Shown: piece after piece, positions 55,670-64,000 of the stretch
How positions within the stretch are numbered: position 1 is the stretch's first letter
Layout of the letters: each line of letters begins with the position of its first letter
Origin: Aurantibacter crassamenti
GTDB taxonomy: Bacteria > Bacteroidota > Bacteroidia > Flavobacteriales > Flavobacteriaceae
Reading direction: 5' to 3'
Assembly (NCBI RefSeq): GCF_016811105.1
Contig: NZ_JAFBGM010000002.1
Coordinates: forward strand, 558,001-622,000
DNA length: 64,000 nucleotides
Notes under the pieces: model-generated
What the model saw: only the letters and a program-made list of their open reading frames with translations
Told to the model about the DNA's origin: nothing
Database searches by the model: none
Translations under genes and position numbers: made by a program

Positions 55670-56267
55670 AAACATCATCTTTGATTTTGGTGATATATTT
55701 ATCAATCTAGATAAGCAAATAGTTTTTCGAGAAGCTGAACGGTTTGGGGGCACTGCAGAACGAATGCCTCAATTGCAAAAAATTAATAATGAATTTGAAG
55801 TGGGCGCAATATCACCAACCGAATTTGTTTCTGCTTTGCAAGAGGTCTATCCAAAAGCAAGCACATTAGAAATTGAAAATATCTGGAATGGTATGTTATT
55901 AGATTTTCCAGATTACCGACTTGAGTTCATAACCAAATTAGCAGGTGAGAAAAAATATCGATTGTTTTTACTGAGCAATACTAATGCAATGCATATTCCA
56001 TATTTAGCTAAAAAATGGGGTTATGAAAAGTATAATGAATTCAAAAATTGTTTTGAAAAATTCTATCTATCTCAAGAGATTGGCATGCGCAAACCGAATG
56101 CAGAAATTTTTGAATTTGTACTTAATGAAAATGGATTAATCGCAGAAGAAACTTTCTTTATTGATGATACCAAAGAAAATACAGATGCAGCTGAAAAACT
56201 TGGAATTCACTGCTGGAATCTTCAAGTTGGAAAAGAAGATATAATAGATTTAAAATCGAAATTATAA
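55662..56267 (+). CDS. HAD-family hydrolase
   Basis: The 201-residue protein has HAD motif I DFGDIFINLD (9–18; the nucleophile is the first Asp), motif II SNTN near 104–107, Lys in motif III near 138–145 and motif IV FIDDTKEN near 164–171. It is likely a sugar-phosphate or nucleotide phosphatase. Translational coupling with ribD (8-nt overlap) suggests that it may be the flavin-pathway phosphatase, but this is inference. Confidence 0.85.
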   Translation: MIKNIIFDFGDIFINLDKQIVFREAERFGGTAERMPQLQKINNEFEVGAISPTEFVSALQEVYPKASTLEIENIWNGMLLDFPDYRLEFITKLAGEKKYRLFLLSNTNAMHIPYLAKKWGYEKYNEFKNCFEKFYLSQEIGMRKPNAEIFEFVLNENGLIAEETFFIDDTKENTDAAEKLGIHCWNLQVGKEDIIDLKSKL

Positions 56268-56268
56268 C

Positions 56269-57132
56269 ATGCTTGATTTAGCACTTAGCGTATTTTTTGC
56301 AAGTCTAATTTTTGTGATTTTTAAGCTATTTAGTATTTATAAAGTTGAAACACTTTATGCAATTATTACCAACTATATTGTGGCCAGCATTTATGGTTTT
56401 ACACTTTACAAAGGTACAGTTACACCTATAGAAATTCCAGAAAAAAAATGGTTCTTAGGCACTTTAATTTTAGGGGTATTATTTATCGTGGTCTTTAAGT
56501 TAATGGCGGCCACTGCACAAAAAGTTGGAGTATCTGTCGCCTCTGTTTCCACTAAAATGTCTTTGGTAATACCAGTAATTTTTGGCGTACTTGTTTATAA
56601 TGAAGAACTCGGAGGACTTAAAATTTTAGGAATTATTCTTGCATTAGCATCCGTATATTTTACTTCATTTAAAGAACAGTCTTTAAATGTTAAGCGTACA
56701 AGTTTGCTATTACCGTTTCTTGTTTTTCTAGGTTCTGGCATAATTGATACCACACTAAATTTCATGCAAGAAAAACATATTCAGGAAGCAGAGTTACCTT
56801 TATTTTCAGCAACCATTTTTGCATTTGCCGCAACAACCGGAATTGTATTTATTGCAATCAAGACCTTCAAAACACCGTTAAAAGTAAATTATAGAAATAC
56901 AATTGGCGGCATTGCTTTGGGTGTAATAAACTATTATTCTATATTCTTTCTTATGCGTGCCTTACAAAATGACACTTTAAACAGCGCATCTATTTTCACA
57001 ATAAATAATGTTGCTATAGTAATGTTTTCAACTTTACTAGGCATTCTATTATTTAAAGAACACTTGAGTATAAAAAACTGGGGTGGTATTGTTTTAGCTA
57101 TAATTAGCATTCTATTAGTTGCACTATTTTAA
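56269..57132 (+). CDS. EamA/DMT-superfamily transporter
   Basis: The 287-residue protein has about 10 membrane helices with the two-repeat EamA layout and the glycine/alanine-rich GILLFKEHLS-like end segment. The substrate is unknown. It starts 1 nt after the HAD stop and overlaps the YigZ-like gene by one base (TAATG). Confidence 0.87.
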   Translation: MLDLALSVFFASLIFVIFKLFSIYKVETLYAIITNYIVASIYGFTLYKGTVTPIEIPEKKWFLGTLILGVLFIVVFKLMAATAQKVGVSVASVSTKMSLVIPVIFGVLVYNEELGGLKILGIILALASVYFTSFKEQSLNVKRTSLLLPFLVFLGSGIIDTTLNFMQEKHIQEAELPLFSATIFAFAATTGIVFIAIKTFKTPLKVNYRNTIGGIALGVINYYSIFFLMRALQNDTLNSASIFTINNVAIVMFSTLLGILLFKEHLSIKNWGGIVLAIISILLVALF

Positions 57133-57746
57133 TGAGTACTACCACAACTAAATATAAAACCATACTAAAACCTTCAGAAGAGATTCTTTATAAGGATAAG
57201 AAAAGTAAGTTTTACGGTTATACCTTTCCGATACAATCAGAAGATGAAGTAAAACCAATAATCGAATCCCTTAGAAAAAAGCATCATACAGCAAATCATG
57301 TTTGCTATGCATGGCAACTTGGTATTGATGATATTCGATATAGGGCTAATGATGATGGTGAACCTAACAATTCAGCTGGCATGCCAATTTATGGGCAAAT
57401 ACAATCTTTTGAAGTCACAAATATTTTAGTGGCGGTTGCACGAATCTTTGGAGGTACAAAACTAGGTGTAGGTGGTTTAATAAGTGCCTATAGAGAAACC
57501 GCAAAAATTGCTATACAAGAATCAAAAATTGTAGAAAGAAAATTACTAAATCATTATAAAATACAATTTGAATATTCTGAAATGAATCAAGTAATGGCGT
57601 TCATAAAAAAATTACAACTAGAAATTAGTTCTCAAAAAATGGATAACAAATGTGAAATCTGTTTTTCAATAGAAAGAGAAAATGAAAATCAAATGCTCAA
57701 ACAGATTGCTTCGTTACATAAAATAAAAGTGTCAAAACTGGACTAA
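57132..57746 (+). CDS. YigZ/IMPACT-family protein
   Basis: The 204-residue protein matches the UPF0029/IMPACT family: KSKFYGYTFP near 24–33, HTANHVCYAWQLG near 52–64, RANDDGEPNNSAGMP near 71–85 and a GGTKLGVGGL loop near 108–117. The C-terminal domain is DUF1949-like. In E. coli YigZ binds nucleic acid, but its function is not settled. Its 3' end overlaps the converging thioesterase gene by 15 nt. Confidence 0.9.
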   Translation: MSTTTTKYKTILKPSEEILYKDKKSKFYGYTFPIQSEDEVKPIIESLRKKHHTANHVCYAWQLGIDDIRYRANDDGEPNNSAGMPIYGQIQSFEVTNILVAVARIFGGTKLGVGGLISAYRETAKIAIQESKIVERKLLNHYKIQFEYSEMNQVMAFIKKLQLEISSQKMDNKCEICFSIERENENQMLKQIASLHKIKVSKLD

Positions 57747-58145
57747 CTCCTTTATTTTTTCAAGCACATAATCAGGGCAAGCAGTAGGTCTATTTGTCTT
57801 CATGTCAACAAATGCCAGTACCGTGTTCGCAGTGACCAATAATTCTTTTTGTTCATTGAAAATTTTATAGTCAAATTCTATCTTAACAAACGGCACTTTT
57901 TTAAGAGTGGTCTGTACAGTTAGCAAGTCATCATAGAGGGCTGGTTTTTTAAAATCAATTTGCATTGAGACAACGGGTAACATTACACCGTTTTCTTCCA
58001 TAGTTCTATATGATACGCCCAGGTCTCGCAGCCATGCTACCCTACCCATTTCTAGATATTGTGCATAATTTCCGTAATAAACGTACTTCATTTGGTCCGT
58101 TTCAGCGTAACGAACATGAAAAGAAATTTCTTTAAAATTTGTCAT
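57732..58145 (-). CDS. YbgC-like acyl-CoA thioesterase (hotdog fold)
   Basis: I place the start at the ATG at 58145 (MTNFKEISFHVRYAETDQM), giving 137 residues, the normal length. A longer frame exists upstream but adds a non-homologous Phe-rich stretch. The catalytic Asp is in YAETDQMKYVYYGNYAQYLEMGR. It hydrolyses acyl-CoA thioesters. It converges on the YigZ-like gene. Confidence 0.88.
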   Translation of the reverse strand: MTNFKEISFHVRYAETDQMKYVYYGNYAQYLEMGRVAWLRDLGVSYRTMEENGVMLPVVSMQIDFKKPALYDDLLTVQTTLKKVPFVKIEFDYKIFNEQKELLVTANTVLAFVDMKTNRPTACPDYVLEKIKELVQF

Positions 58146-58350
58146 TATAGGGGTAAATACTTTATATTTAAGAAGTAACAAAATGTGGCTCCTGAACTTG
58201 CAAAAAAAAAAGCGAAAAATCAACCCCCCTTTCATTTTTTTTTTAATTTATTTGTTCACATATTTGTCAACCCTAAATAAGCAAGGAACTTACCGAACTT
58301 AGACCAGCAAAACTTAATCACTAACCAGAGAAAAGAGAGAACACTATCAC

Positions 58351-59775
58351 ATGAATGTAACTGCAAAATCGGTGTGGGCCAATTGTTTGACGTTTATACA
58401 AGACAACATACAACCACAAGCATTCAAGACGTGGTTCGAACCTATTAAGCCGGTCAAGCTTTCAGATAACGCACTTAGTATTCAAGTACCTAGTAAATTT
58501 TTTTACGAATGGCTTGAAGAGCATTATGTAAAACTTCTAAAAGTTGCCTTAACCAAAGAGTTGGGTGAAACCGCCAAATTAGTGTACATCATAAAGATGG
58601 AAAACACTTATGGGAATCGAGAACCATTTACTGAAAAAATTCCAAGTTCAAACAGGGCCACTATGAGTCCGCAAGAAATGGATGTGCCAATTAAATCGAA
58701 AAACCCGGAATTAAAAAATCCGTTTGTTATTCCTGGCATACGAAATATTAAGATTGAATCGCAACTCAATCCGAATTACAACTTTGATAATTTCTTAGAA
58801 GGTGATTCAAACCGATTAGCACGTTCAGCAGGTATGGCAGTTGCCAATAAACCTGGTGGCACATCATTTAATCCGTTACTCGTTTTTGGTGGAGTTGGCT
58901 TAGGTAAAACTCACTTGGCTCATGCTATTGGTGTAGAGATAAAAGATAAATATCCTGAACGTACGGTTCTTTATATTTCAGCTGAGAAATTTACACAACA
59001 ATATATTGAGTCTGTTAAAAAGAATACTCGTAATGATTTTATTCATTTCTATCAATTAATTGATGTTTTGATAATTGATGATGTACAGTTTCTTTCTGGC
59101 AAGTCAGGTACACAAGATGTATTTTTTCACATCTTCAATCATTTGCACCAGAATGGCAAACAAGTAATTCTAACTTCAGACAAAGCACCTGTTGATATGC
59201 AAGATATTGAGCAACGCTTATTATCTCGTTTTAAATGGGGCTTATCTGCAGAATTACAAACACCTGATTACGAAACAAGAATTTCTATCCTTAAGAATAA
59301 ATTATATCGTGACGGTGTTGAAATGCCAGATGATATTATTGAATATGTTGCTAAGCACATTAAAACCAATATTCGAGAACTAGAGGGTGCTATAATTTCT
59401 TTAATTGCACAATCATCTTTCAATAAAAAAGAAGTCACTTTAGAACTTGCTCAGCAAGTAGTAGAGAAATTTGTTAAGAATACGAAACGTGAAGTTTCTA
59501 TAGATTACATACAAAAAGTGGTTTCTGATTATTTCGAAATGGACGTTGCTACTTTGCAATCAAAAACTAGAAAAAGACATATTGTTCAAGCTCGTCAGTT
59601 AGCTATGTTTTTTGCAAAAAAATATACAAAAGCATCGTTGGCAAGTATTGGATCACAAATAGGTAAACGAGATCACGCCACTGTTCTACATGCATGTAAA
59701 ACAGTTGACAATCTTGCTGAGACTGATAAACAATTCAGAAAATATATTGAAGACCTTACTAAAAAACTGTCTTAA
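58351..59775 (+). CDS. dnaA: Chromosomal replication initiator protein DnaA
   Basis: The 474-residue protein has the N-terminal DnaB-interaction domain (1–85), Walker A GVGLGKTH (181–188), Walker B IIDDVQFL near 230–237, arginine-rich sensor segment RLLSRFKWG near 290–298 and the C-terminal helix-turn-helix with the KRDHATVLHACKT signature. It binds oriC DnaA boxes and opens the origin. No DnaA boxes are seen in the 205-bp stretch upstream (58146–58350). Confidence 0.97.
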   Translation: MNVTAKSVWANCLTFIQDNIQPQAFKTWFEPIKPVKLSDNALSIQVPSKFFYEWLEEHYVKLLKVALTKELGETAKLVYIIKMENTYGNREPFTEKIPSSNRATMSPQEMDVPIKSKNPELKNPFVIPGIRNIKIESQLNPNYNFDNFLEGDSNRLARSAGMAVANKPGGTSFNPLLVFGGVGLGKTHLAHAIGVEIKDKYPERTVLYISAEKFTQQYIESVKKNTRNDFIHFYQLIDVLIIDDVQFLSGKSGTQDVFFHIFNHLHQNGKQVILTSDKAPVDMQDIEQRLLSRFKWGLSAELQTPDYETRISILKNKLYRDGVEMPDDIIEYVAKHIKTNIRELEGAIISLIAQSSFNKKEVTLELAQQVVEKFVKNTKREVSIDYIQKVVSDYFEMDVATLQSKTRKRHIVQARQLAMFFAKKYTKASLASIGSQIGKRDHATVLHACKTVDNLAETDKQFRKYIEDLTKKLS

Positions 59776-59781
59776 ACCATT

Positions 59782-60246
59782 TTGAAGCGCACTAAAATTT
59801 TAATGGTGTGTTTAGGAAATATCTGTCGGTCACCTTTGGCCGAGGGTATTTTGAAAAACAAGGTAGCCCCAGAAAAAGTATTTGTTGATTCAGCTGGTAC
59901 TGGTGGCTACCACATTGGTTTAAAGCCAGACAGCCGATCAATTGATGTTGCTCAAAAATATGGCATTGACATAAAGGATCAACGTTGTCGTAAATTTTCA
60001 ATCGCTGATTTTGAAGAATTTGACATGATTTATGTCATGGACAAAAGTAATTATCAGAATATAATCAATTTAGCATATACTGAAGCTGACAAACAGAAAG
60101 TACAATTACTTTTAGAAGTTTTAGGTGAAGGATCAAAAGAAGTACCCGATCCTTATCACGATAAGGCTGATGGTTTTGAAAAAGTTTTTCATATGATTGA
60201 TGAAGCGTGCACTAGTATCGCAAATGATTTGAATACACAGGAATAA
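59782..60246 (+). CDS. Low-molecular-weight protein tyrosine phosphatase
   Basis: The 154-residue protein starts at TTG. The active-site loop is CLGNICRSP (Cys10, Arg16, Ser17), with the DPYH Asp/His pair near 116–120. It dephosphorylates phosphotyrosine proteins; in other bacteria such enzymes often control exopolysaccharide kinases (Wzb-type), but no such kinase is nearby here. It follows dnaA by 6 nt and precedes the methylase by 4 nt. Confidence 0.9.
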   Translation: MKRTKILMVCLGNICRSPLAEGILKNKVAPEKVFVDSAGTGGYHIGLKPDSRSIDVAQKYGIDIKDQRCRKFSIADFEEFDMIYVMDKSNYQNIINLAYTEADKQKVQLLLEVLGEGSKEVPDPYHDKADGFEKVFHMIDEACTSIANDLNTQE

Positions 60247-60250
60247 ATAG

Positions 60251-60973
60251 ATGGCTAAACCAAAGGATCACCCAGGTAAATTATATTTAATTCCAAGTAT
60301 TTTAGGAGATAATGAACCTCTAGAAGTACTACCAATCTCAATTAAAGGAGCGATTGAGGCCATCGACTACTATATAGTAGAAAACGAAAAGTCTGCACGA
60401 CGATTTATCAAAAAGATAAGTCCCAGAAAATCTCAAGATAAATTAAAAATTGAATCGCTTAACAAATTTACAGAAGCAGCGGCAATACCTACTTTTTTAC
60501 AGCCTTGTTATGATGGTTATGATGTAGGAATCATTTCTGATGCAGGTTGCCCAGGAATAGCAGATCCAGGTGCTGCAGTTGTCAATATTGCGCATGAAAA
60601 TAATATTCAAGTAGTGCCGATGGTTGGCCCTTCATCTATTTTACTAGCCATGATGGCAAGCGGATTTAATGGTCAAAACTTCGCCTTTAATGGCTACTTA
60701 CCTATTGAAAGTGCTGACCGTAAAAAAGCAATTAAGACTTTTGAACGCAACTCCAAAGAATTGCAACAATCACAGATATTTATTGAAACACCTTATAGAA
60801 ATGACAAGTTGCTACAAGAATTAATAAAAACCTTAGCATCCAACACTAAATTGTGTATTGCTTGTGACATTACATTACCCACTGAGCAAATTGCAACAAA
60901 AACCATTGCAAACTGGAAACATGCGAAATGGGAACTTCATAAAAGGCCCGCCATTTTTATAATTCACGCATAA
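60251..60973 (+). CDS. Tetrapyrrole-methylase-family SAM methyltransferase (RsmI-like)
   Basis: The 240-residue protein has the family's KLYLIPSILGD start, the IISDAGCPGIADPGA glycine-rich SAM loop near 92–106 and the VPMVGPSSIL segment near 120–129. RsmI methylates the ribose of C1402 in 16S rRNA; this shorter, divergent form lacks the usual PLGN start, so the target is uncertain. It is followed by a hairpin terminator. Confidence 0.85.
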   Translation: MAKPKDHPGKLYLIPSILGDNEPLEVLPISIKGAIEAIDYYIVENEKSARRFIKKISPRKSQDKLKIESLNKFTEAAAIPTFLQPCYDGYDVGIISDAGCPGIADPGAAVVNIAHENNIQVVPMVGPSSILLAMMASGFNGQNFAFNGYLPIESADRKKAIKTFERNSKELQQSQIFIETPYRNDKLLQELIKTLASNTKLCIACDITLPTEQIATKTIANWKHAKWELHKRPAIFIIHA

Positions 60974-61009
60974 AAAATCCCCTGATTACATGGCAGTAGA
61001 ATCAGGGGA
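60972..61009 (-). terminator. Intrinsic terminator of the minus-strand lysozyme-like gene
   Basis: A 10-bp stem pairs TCCCCTGATT (60978–60987) with AATCAGGGGA (61000–61009). On the minus strand it is followed by six T's. It lies between converging genes and may also end the plus-strand transcript. Confidence 0.82.
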
Positions 61010-61031
61010 CATTCAATTAAATATGAGTAAT

Positions 61032-61673
61032 TTATATTTTTGGCACTTTCGGGTTACGTACTGGTGATACATGTGAAACATCATACCCAGAAAACTTACG
61101 CATATAATGACTCATTGATGTACCATACGTATCTTCAAAATCAATGGCTCCGTAAGATCTTAGATATTTTTTCACATTTCCAGGTCCTGCTAAATGTGCT
61201 GCAGCTAAAATACCTGATTCAGTAACTTCTACACCTGCAACGTACTTACCTTCAAAACGTGCAATATCTCTTCTAAGAATCCATTTGTTTCGAGCAATAT
61301 TGGTCTGAAAAGCCTCTTCTTGCAATTTTGGATTATTCAAAAAGCGAGTTGCATTATAGACACCCATTAATTGTAAGGTACCAATACCAAATTGGTACTT
61401 ACCTAAATAACCTAATGTATTGGTTGTAAAGTAATTTCCTTGTGATTCTTTAAAAGCTAAAGCCTCACGAAAACCAATAAAAGAAGTTCCTAAAAAAGGT
61501 GGTGCAATCATAAATAAATCAAGATTCACCTCTTCCCTCTTAGGGTAATCGACCACCATAGGTTCTGTAACCTTAAGTGATTCTGGTACTTTTACTTCCT
61601 TTGGTGTAAACCCGTAACTCACTAAAACTAATACTACTACCAGAGGAATAACCCAATTAATCCACTTTTTCAT
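61032..61673 (-). CDS. Lysozyme/lytic-transglycosylase-like exported protein
   Basis: The 213-residue protein has one N-terminal membrane segment (about 6–22) and a lysozyme-like domain (about 65–190): EALAFKESQGNY places a putative catalytic Glu at about 74, followed by LGKYQFG and AAHLAGPGNVKKYL. It probably cleaves or binds peptidoglycan. Similar flavobacterial proteins are often named peptidoglycan-binding. It converges on the methylase gene. Confidence 0.8.
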   Translation of the reverse strand: MKKWINWVIPLVVVLVLVSYGFTPKEVKVPESLKVTEPMVVDYPKREEVNLDLFMIAPPFLGTSFIGFREALAFKESQGNYFTTNTLGYLGKYQFGIGTLQLMGVYNATRFLNNPKLQEEAFQTNIARNKWILRRDIARFEGKYVAGVEVTESGILAAAHLAGPGNVKKYLRSYGAIDFEDTYGTSMSHYMRKFSGYDVSHVSPVRNPKVPKI

Positions 61674-61816
61674 AGTTCTTTTCTTTTGTTAAACAAGAAT
61701 AAAATCTTGCTTAACTATGAACTTACAAAGATACTCCTCCAAGCCATGATCAAGTTGAAGGCTTTGTTAAAATCACCTAATTTTAGTTAAGAAGCGGTTA
61801 AAATCCGTCAATTTGC

Positions 61817-62860
61817 CTATCTATTGATTTTTTGTGCATTTATCCAACGGATATATTGCTCCTTATTTCGGTTGTGCTGTGCCATACTTTTCGCAAATTT
61901 ATGATAACCGAAATCTTCAACATTTGCTACCATATAAAGATAATCATGTTTTTCAGATGACAAAACAGCATCTATAGCTGAAATATCAGGCATTGCTATG
62001 GGTCCTGGCGGAACCCCTGCATATTTATATGTATTATAAGGTGAATCTAATTCCAAATCTTTATAAAGAACTCTTTTAATGACGATACTAAAGTCATTAG
62101 CATGTTTTTTAATCGCATAAATTACTGTTGGATCAGCTTGTAATAGCATTTTTCTACGCAATCTATTAAGGTACAAACCTGCCACACGAGGTCTTTCATC
62201 AACTTTCGCTGTCTCTTTGTGTACAATTGAAGCCAAAGCCACTACTTCTTTTGGCGTTAAGCCTAACTTTTTTGCTTTAGCTTTTCGATCATCATTCCAA
62301 AAACGATTGAATTCTACCACCATTCGATCCCTAAATTTTTCAGCGGAAGTATTCCAAAAAAATTCATAACTATTAGGAATATACGGTACTATCTCGTTTC
62401 CATTATCAAAACCTTTATTCCTAAGAAAACTAGCATCTTTAAAAGCATTAAGCAGCGAAACACTATCTGCTTCAATCTGAACTGCGATTCGTCCTGCAAG
62501 CGATTCTAATGTTTCTTGATTGTTAAAAGCAACTTTAACTGGAATATTACCACTACGCAGCGCTCCAATAATTTCATTATTGTTCATTCCTTTTTTAATA
62601 GCATACTTTCCGCCTTTAATATTTGTTGCGTAACCCTTACGGTCAGCAGCTTGTTCAAAAGTTTCTAAATCCTCAATTAGTGGAGTGAGCACTTCTTTCA
62701 CATCATTAAAAGTATCATCTGACTTTATAAATACATAAGCTTCATCATTGTTGAACTTCGTATTCGGGTTAAAAAAGGCACTATAAACCTTATATGCAAA
62801 TAGCCCACCACCAACCAAGCCAGCTAAAACAATAAAAAGTAAAATTTTTCTGATATACAT
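61817..62860 (-). CDS. mltG: Endolytic transglycosylase MltG
   Basis: The 347-residue YceG-like protein has one membrane helix (about 6–24), a LysM-like domain and the catalytic domain with VVALASIVHKET, placing the active-site Glu at 216, then GLYLNRLRRKM and a QADPTVIYA motif. It cuts nascent glycan strands and helps terminate their growth. Its ATG overlaps the GNAT gene stop by one base. Confidence 0.93.
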   Translation of the reverse strand: MYIRKILLFIVLAGLVGGGLFAYKVYSAFFNPNTKFNNDEAYVFIKSDDTFNDVKEVLTPLIEDLETFEQAADRKGYATNIKGGKYAIKKGMNNNEIIGALRSGNIPVKVAFNNQETLESLAGRIAVQIEADSVSLLNAFKDASFLRNKGFDNGNEIVPYIPNSYEFFWNTSAEKFRDRMVVEFNRFWNDDRKAKAKKLGLTPKEVVALASIVHKETAKVDERPRVAGLYLNRLRRKMLLQADPTVIYAIKKHANDFSIVIKRVLYKDLELDSPYNTYKYAGVPPGPIAMPDISAIDAVLSSEKHDYLYMVANVEDFGYHKFAKSMAQHNRNKEQYIRWINAQKINR

Positions 62861-63381
62861 TATCTATTAATCTTTTGAAGTAATATTTCGTTTTTAAAAC
62901 TACCTAATGAAAAATTCCAATCTTTTTTAACGCCCACTTCTTCAAATCCCATTTTCTTAAAAAGCTGTATACTAGGAACATTATCACTTGTGACATTGGC
63001 GTACAATTGATGCAAATTTAATGTTTCATATGCGTAATTAGTCATCAATTGAATGGCTTCAGTACCAATACCTCTATTCCTGTTTTCAGTTTGCAATATA
63101 ACAATACCCACACCAGCCCTTTTGTTTTTTGGGTCAAAATCAAAAAGATCAATAAGGCCTAATAATTTACCCGAGTTTTCGCAAATACATAAGCGCAATT
63201 GTTTCACATCATAAATATCGCGATGTGAATTTTCTAAATAAAGCTGAAGCACGTGCCTTGAATACGGAGTAACTGTACCACTAACCTCCCATAAATCTGT
63301 ATTATTTTCTAACTCATATAGAAAATCAAGATCCATTGGTTCTAGAGCCCTTAAGTAAATATTCTCTCCTTTTAAAGTCAT
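62860..63381 (-). CDS. GNAT-family N-acetyltransferase
   Basis: The 173-residue protein has the RimJ/RimL-like GNAT pattern: LRALEPMDLDFLYE at the start, a VGIVILQTENRNRGIGTEA acetyl-CoA loop near 91–109, and LYANVTSDNVPSIQLFKKMGF near 132–152. The acceptor is unknown. It overlaps dapF by 4 nt (ATGA) and mltG by 1 nt. Confidence 0.9.
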   Translation of the reverse strand: MTLKGENIYLRALEPMDLDFLYELENNTDLWEVSGTVTPYSRHVLQLYLENSHRDIYDVKQLRLCICENSGKLLGLIDLFDFDPKNKRAGVGIVILQTENRNRGIGTEAIQLMTNYAYETLNLHQLYANVTSDNVPSIQLFKKMGFEEVGVKKDWNFSLGSFKNEILLQKINR

Positions 63382-64000
63382 ATTTCAACAAAGCCTTTAA
63401 AAACTTGTTCTGCAGGGCCAATTAACCATATATTTTTATATCCTTCATTTTCAACCTCAAATCGAACTTCAAGATTGCCTCCTAAAACTTCAATTTTAGC
63501 CACATTACCTTTGAGTTTATCTGATTGATGCATTGCTAATACCACTGCAGTAACACCTGTTCCGCATGCTAAAGTTTCATCTTCTACTCCCCTTTCATAG
63601 GTTCTAACAGCGAAAACGGCATCTCCTTTTTGTTCTACAAAGTTGATATTACTTCCTTTTTGTCCATAAAGTCCGTACCGTAATTTTTTTCCTTCTGCAA
63701 ATACATTATATCCATCTAAATCAGAAACCAACTGCACATGATGAGGTGAGCCAGTGTTTAAGAAATAATAATCTGGTTTTTGTCGAATTTGATTTACATC
63801 ACCCATTTGCAGACTCACCTGACTATCTTGTATAGTGGCATGATGTTTTCCGTCAGTGGCAATAAATGTAGTTTCATTTTCAATAAGCTCTAAAAATTTA
63901 GCAAATGCAACGATGCACCGGCCTCCATTGCCACACATACTACCCTCTGCTCCATCGGCATTAAAATAAACCATTTTAAAATCTAAGGCAGCATCGTTTT
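63378..64000 (-). CDS. dapF: Diaminopimelate epimerase, N-terminally truncated by the window edge
   Basis: The frame is open through the right edge, so about the first 60 residues are missing. The visible part has NADGAEGSMCGNGGRC (first catalytic Cys) and ETLACGTG (second catalytic Cys). It interconverts LL- and meso-diaminopimelate in lysine and peptidoglycan synthesis. The ATG at 63974 is an internal Met (DFKMVYFN). It is the first visible gene of a dapF–GNAT–mltG unit with overlapping ends. Confidence 0.95.
   Translation of the reverse strand, partial: NDAALDFKMVYFNADGAEGSMCGNGGRCIVAFAKFLELIENETTFIATDGKHHATIQDSQVSLQMGDVNQIRQKPDYYFLNTGSPHHVQLVSDLDGYNVFAEGKKLRYGLYGQKGSNINFVEQKGDAVFAVRTYERGVEDETLACGTGVTAVVLAMHQSDKLKGNVAKIEVLGGNLEVRFEVENEGYKNIWLIGPAEQVFKGFVEI

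Noticed and set aside
58146-58350. Possible replication origin upstream of dnaA
   Set aside because: Poly-A and poly-T tracts are present, but no TTATCCACA-type DnaA boxes or clusters are seen, and Bacteroidota origins need not adjoin dnaA.
59782-60246. Low-molecular-weight phosphatase as part of a Wzb/Wzc capsule system
   Set aside because: No tyrosine autokinase or capsule gene is nearby; it is placed in a dnaA-linked housekeeping run.

Overview
The window is AT-rich chromosomal DNA from a member of the Bacteroidota, almost certainly a marine-type Flavobacteriaceae. The evidence is a PorD-like type IX secretion (T9SS) protein, a C-terminal T9SS type A sorting domain, SprB-type repeats, the gene order bamD–rpoZ–coaBC–porD–recN, TANNTTTG-like -7 promoter boxes, few Shine-Dalgarno sequences, and lipoproteins with short LSC/SSC lipoboxes. 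I cannot assign a genus. No tRNA, rRNA, insertion sequence, prophage or CRISPR array was seen.

Region 1 (1–13.5 kb) starts with the tail of a Gfo/Idh/MocA oxidoreductase and then holds what looks like an exopolysaccharide (EPS) locus. A plus-strand block encodes a large polytopic membrane protein, a lipoprotein and a membrane-anchored GH5-like glycosidase. A converging minus-strand block encodes a receiver-domain/GT2 glycosyltransferase fusion, a STAS protein, a Wzx-like flippase and a GT4 glycosyltransferase. A diverging gene encodes a TPR plus outer-membrane beta-barrel protein of the PgaA/BcsC/PelB design. The 564-bp divergent control region contains several inverted repeats, including a CRP/FNR-like site.

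Region 2 (13.4–19.6 kb) holds a tight seven-gene signalling operon on the minus strand: CheY-like regulator, H-NOX haem NO sensor, PAS histidine kinase, FIST-domain (NosP-like) sensor, second histidine kinase, Hpt protein, LytTR regulator. Two 13-bp direct repeats with 21-bp periodicity lie upstream and fit a LytTR operator, suggesting autoregulation. The best candidate for an undescribed system is the combination of regions 1 and 2: a dual NO-sensor phosphorelay that could phosphorylate a receiver fused directly to a polysaccharide glycosyltransferase. A 36-residue hydrophobic peptide gene with its own terminator sits between them.

Region 3 (19.8–41.9 kb) is mostly housekeeping: pcm, Gfo/Idh, hbd, yggS, an exonuclease/GIY-YIG fusion, a K+ channel, miaA, a gluconokinase, an OmpR-type two-component pair, coaE, a YbbR protein, a GT2 enzyme, fabI, recN, porD, coaBC, rpoZ, bamD, dapA, and a 5'-nucleotidase split into two genes.

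Region 4 (42–51.6 kb) is more accessory: a 1463-residue secreted repeat protein with a T9SS signal, a lipoprotein, a glycerate kinase, a divergent gluconokinase-like protein, an M23 peptidase and a lone OLD-family ATPase/TOPRIM nuclease. Region 5 (51.6–64 kb) is again housekeeping: ligA, prmC, ribD, a HAD hydrolase, a DMT transporter, a YigZ protein, a thioesterase, dnaA, a low-molecular-weight phosphatase, an RsmI-like methylase, a lysozyme-like protein, mltG, a GNAT acetyltransferase and a partial dapF running off the right edge.
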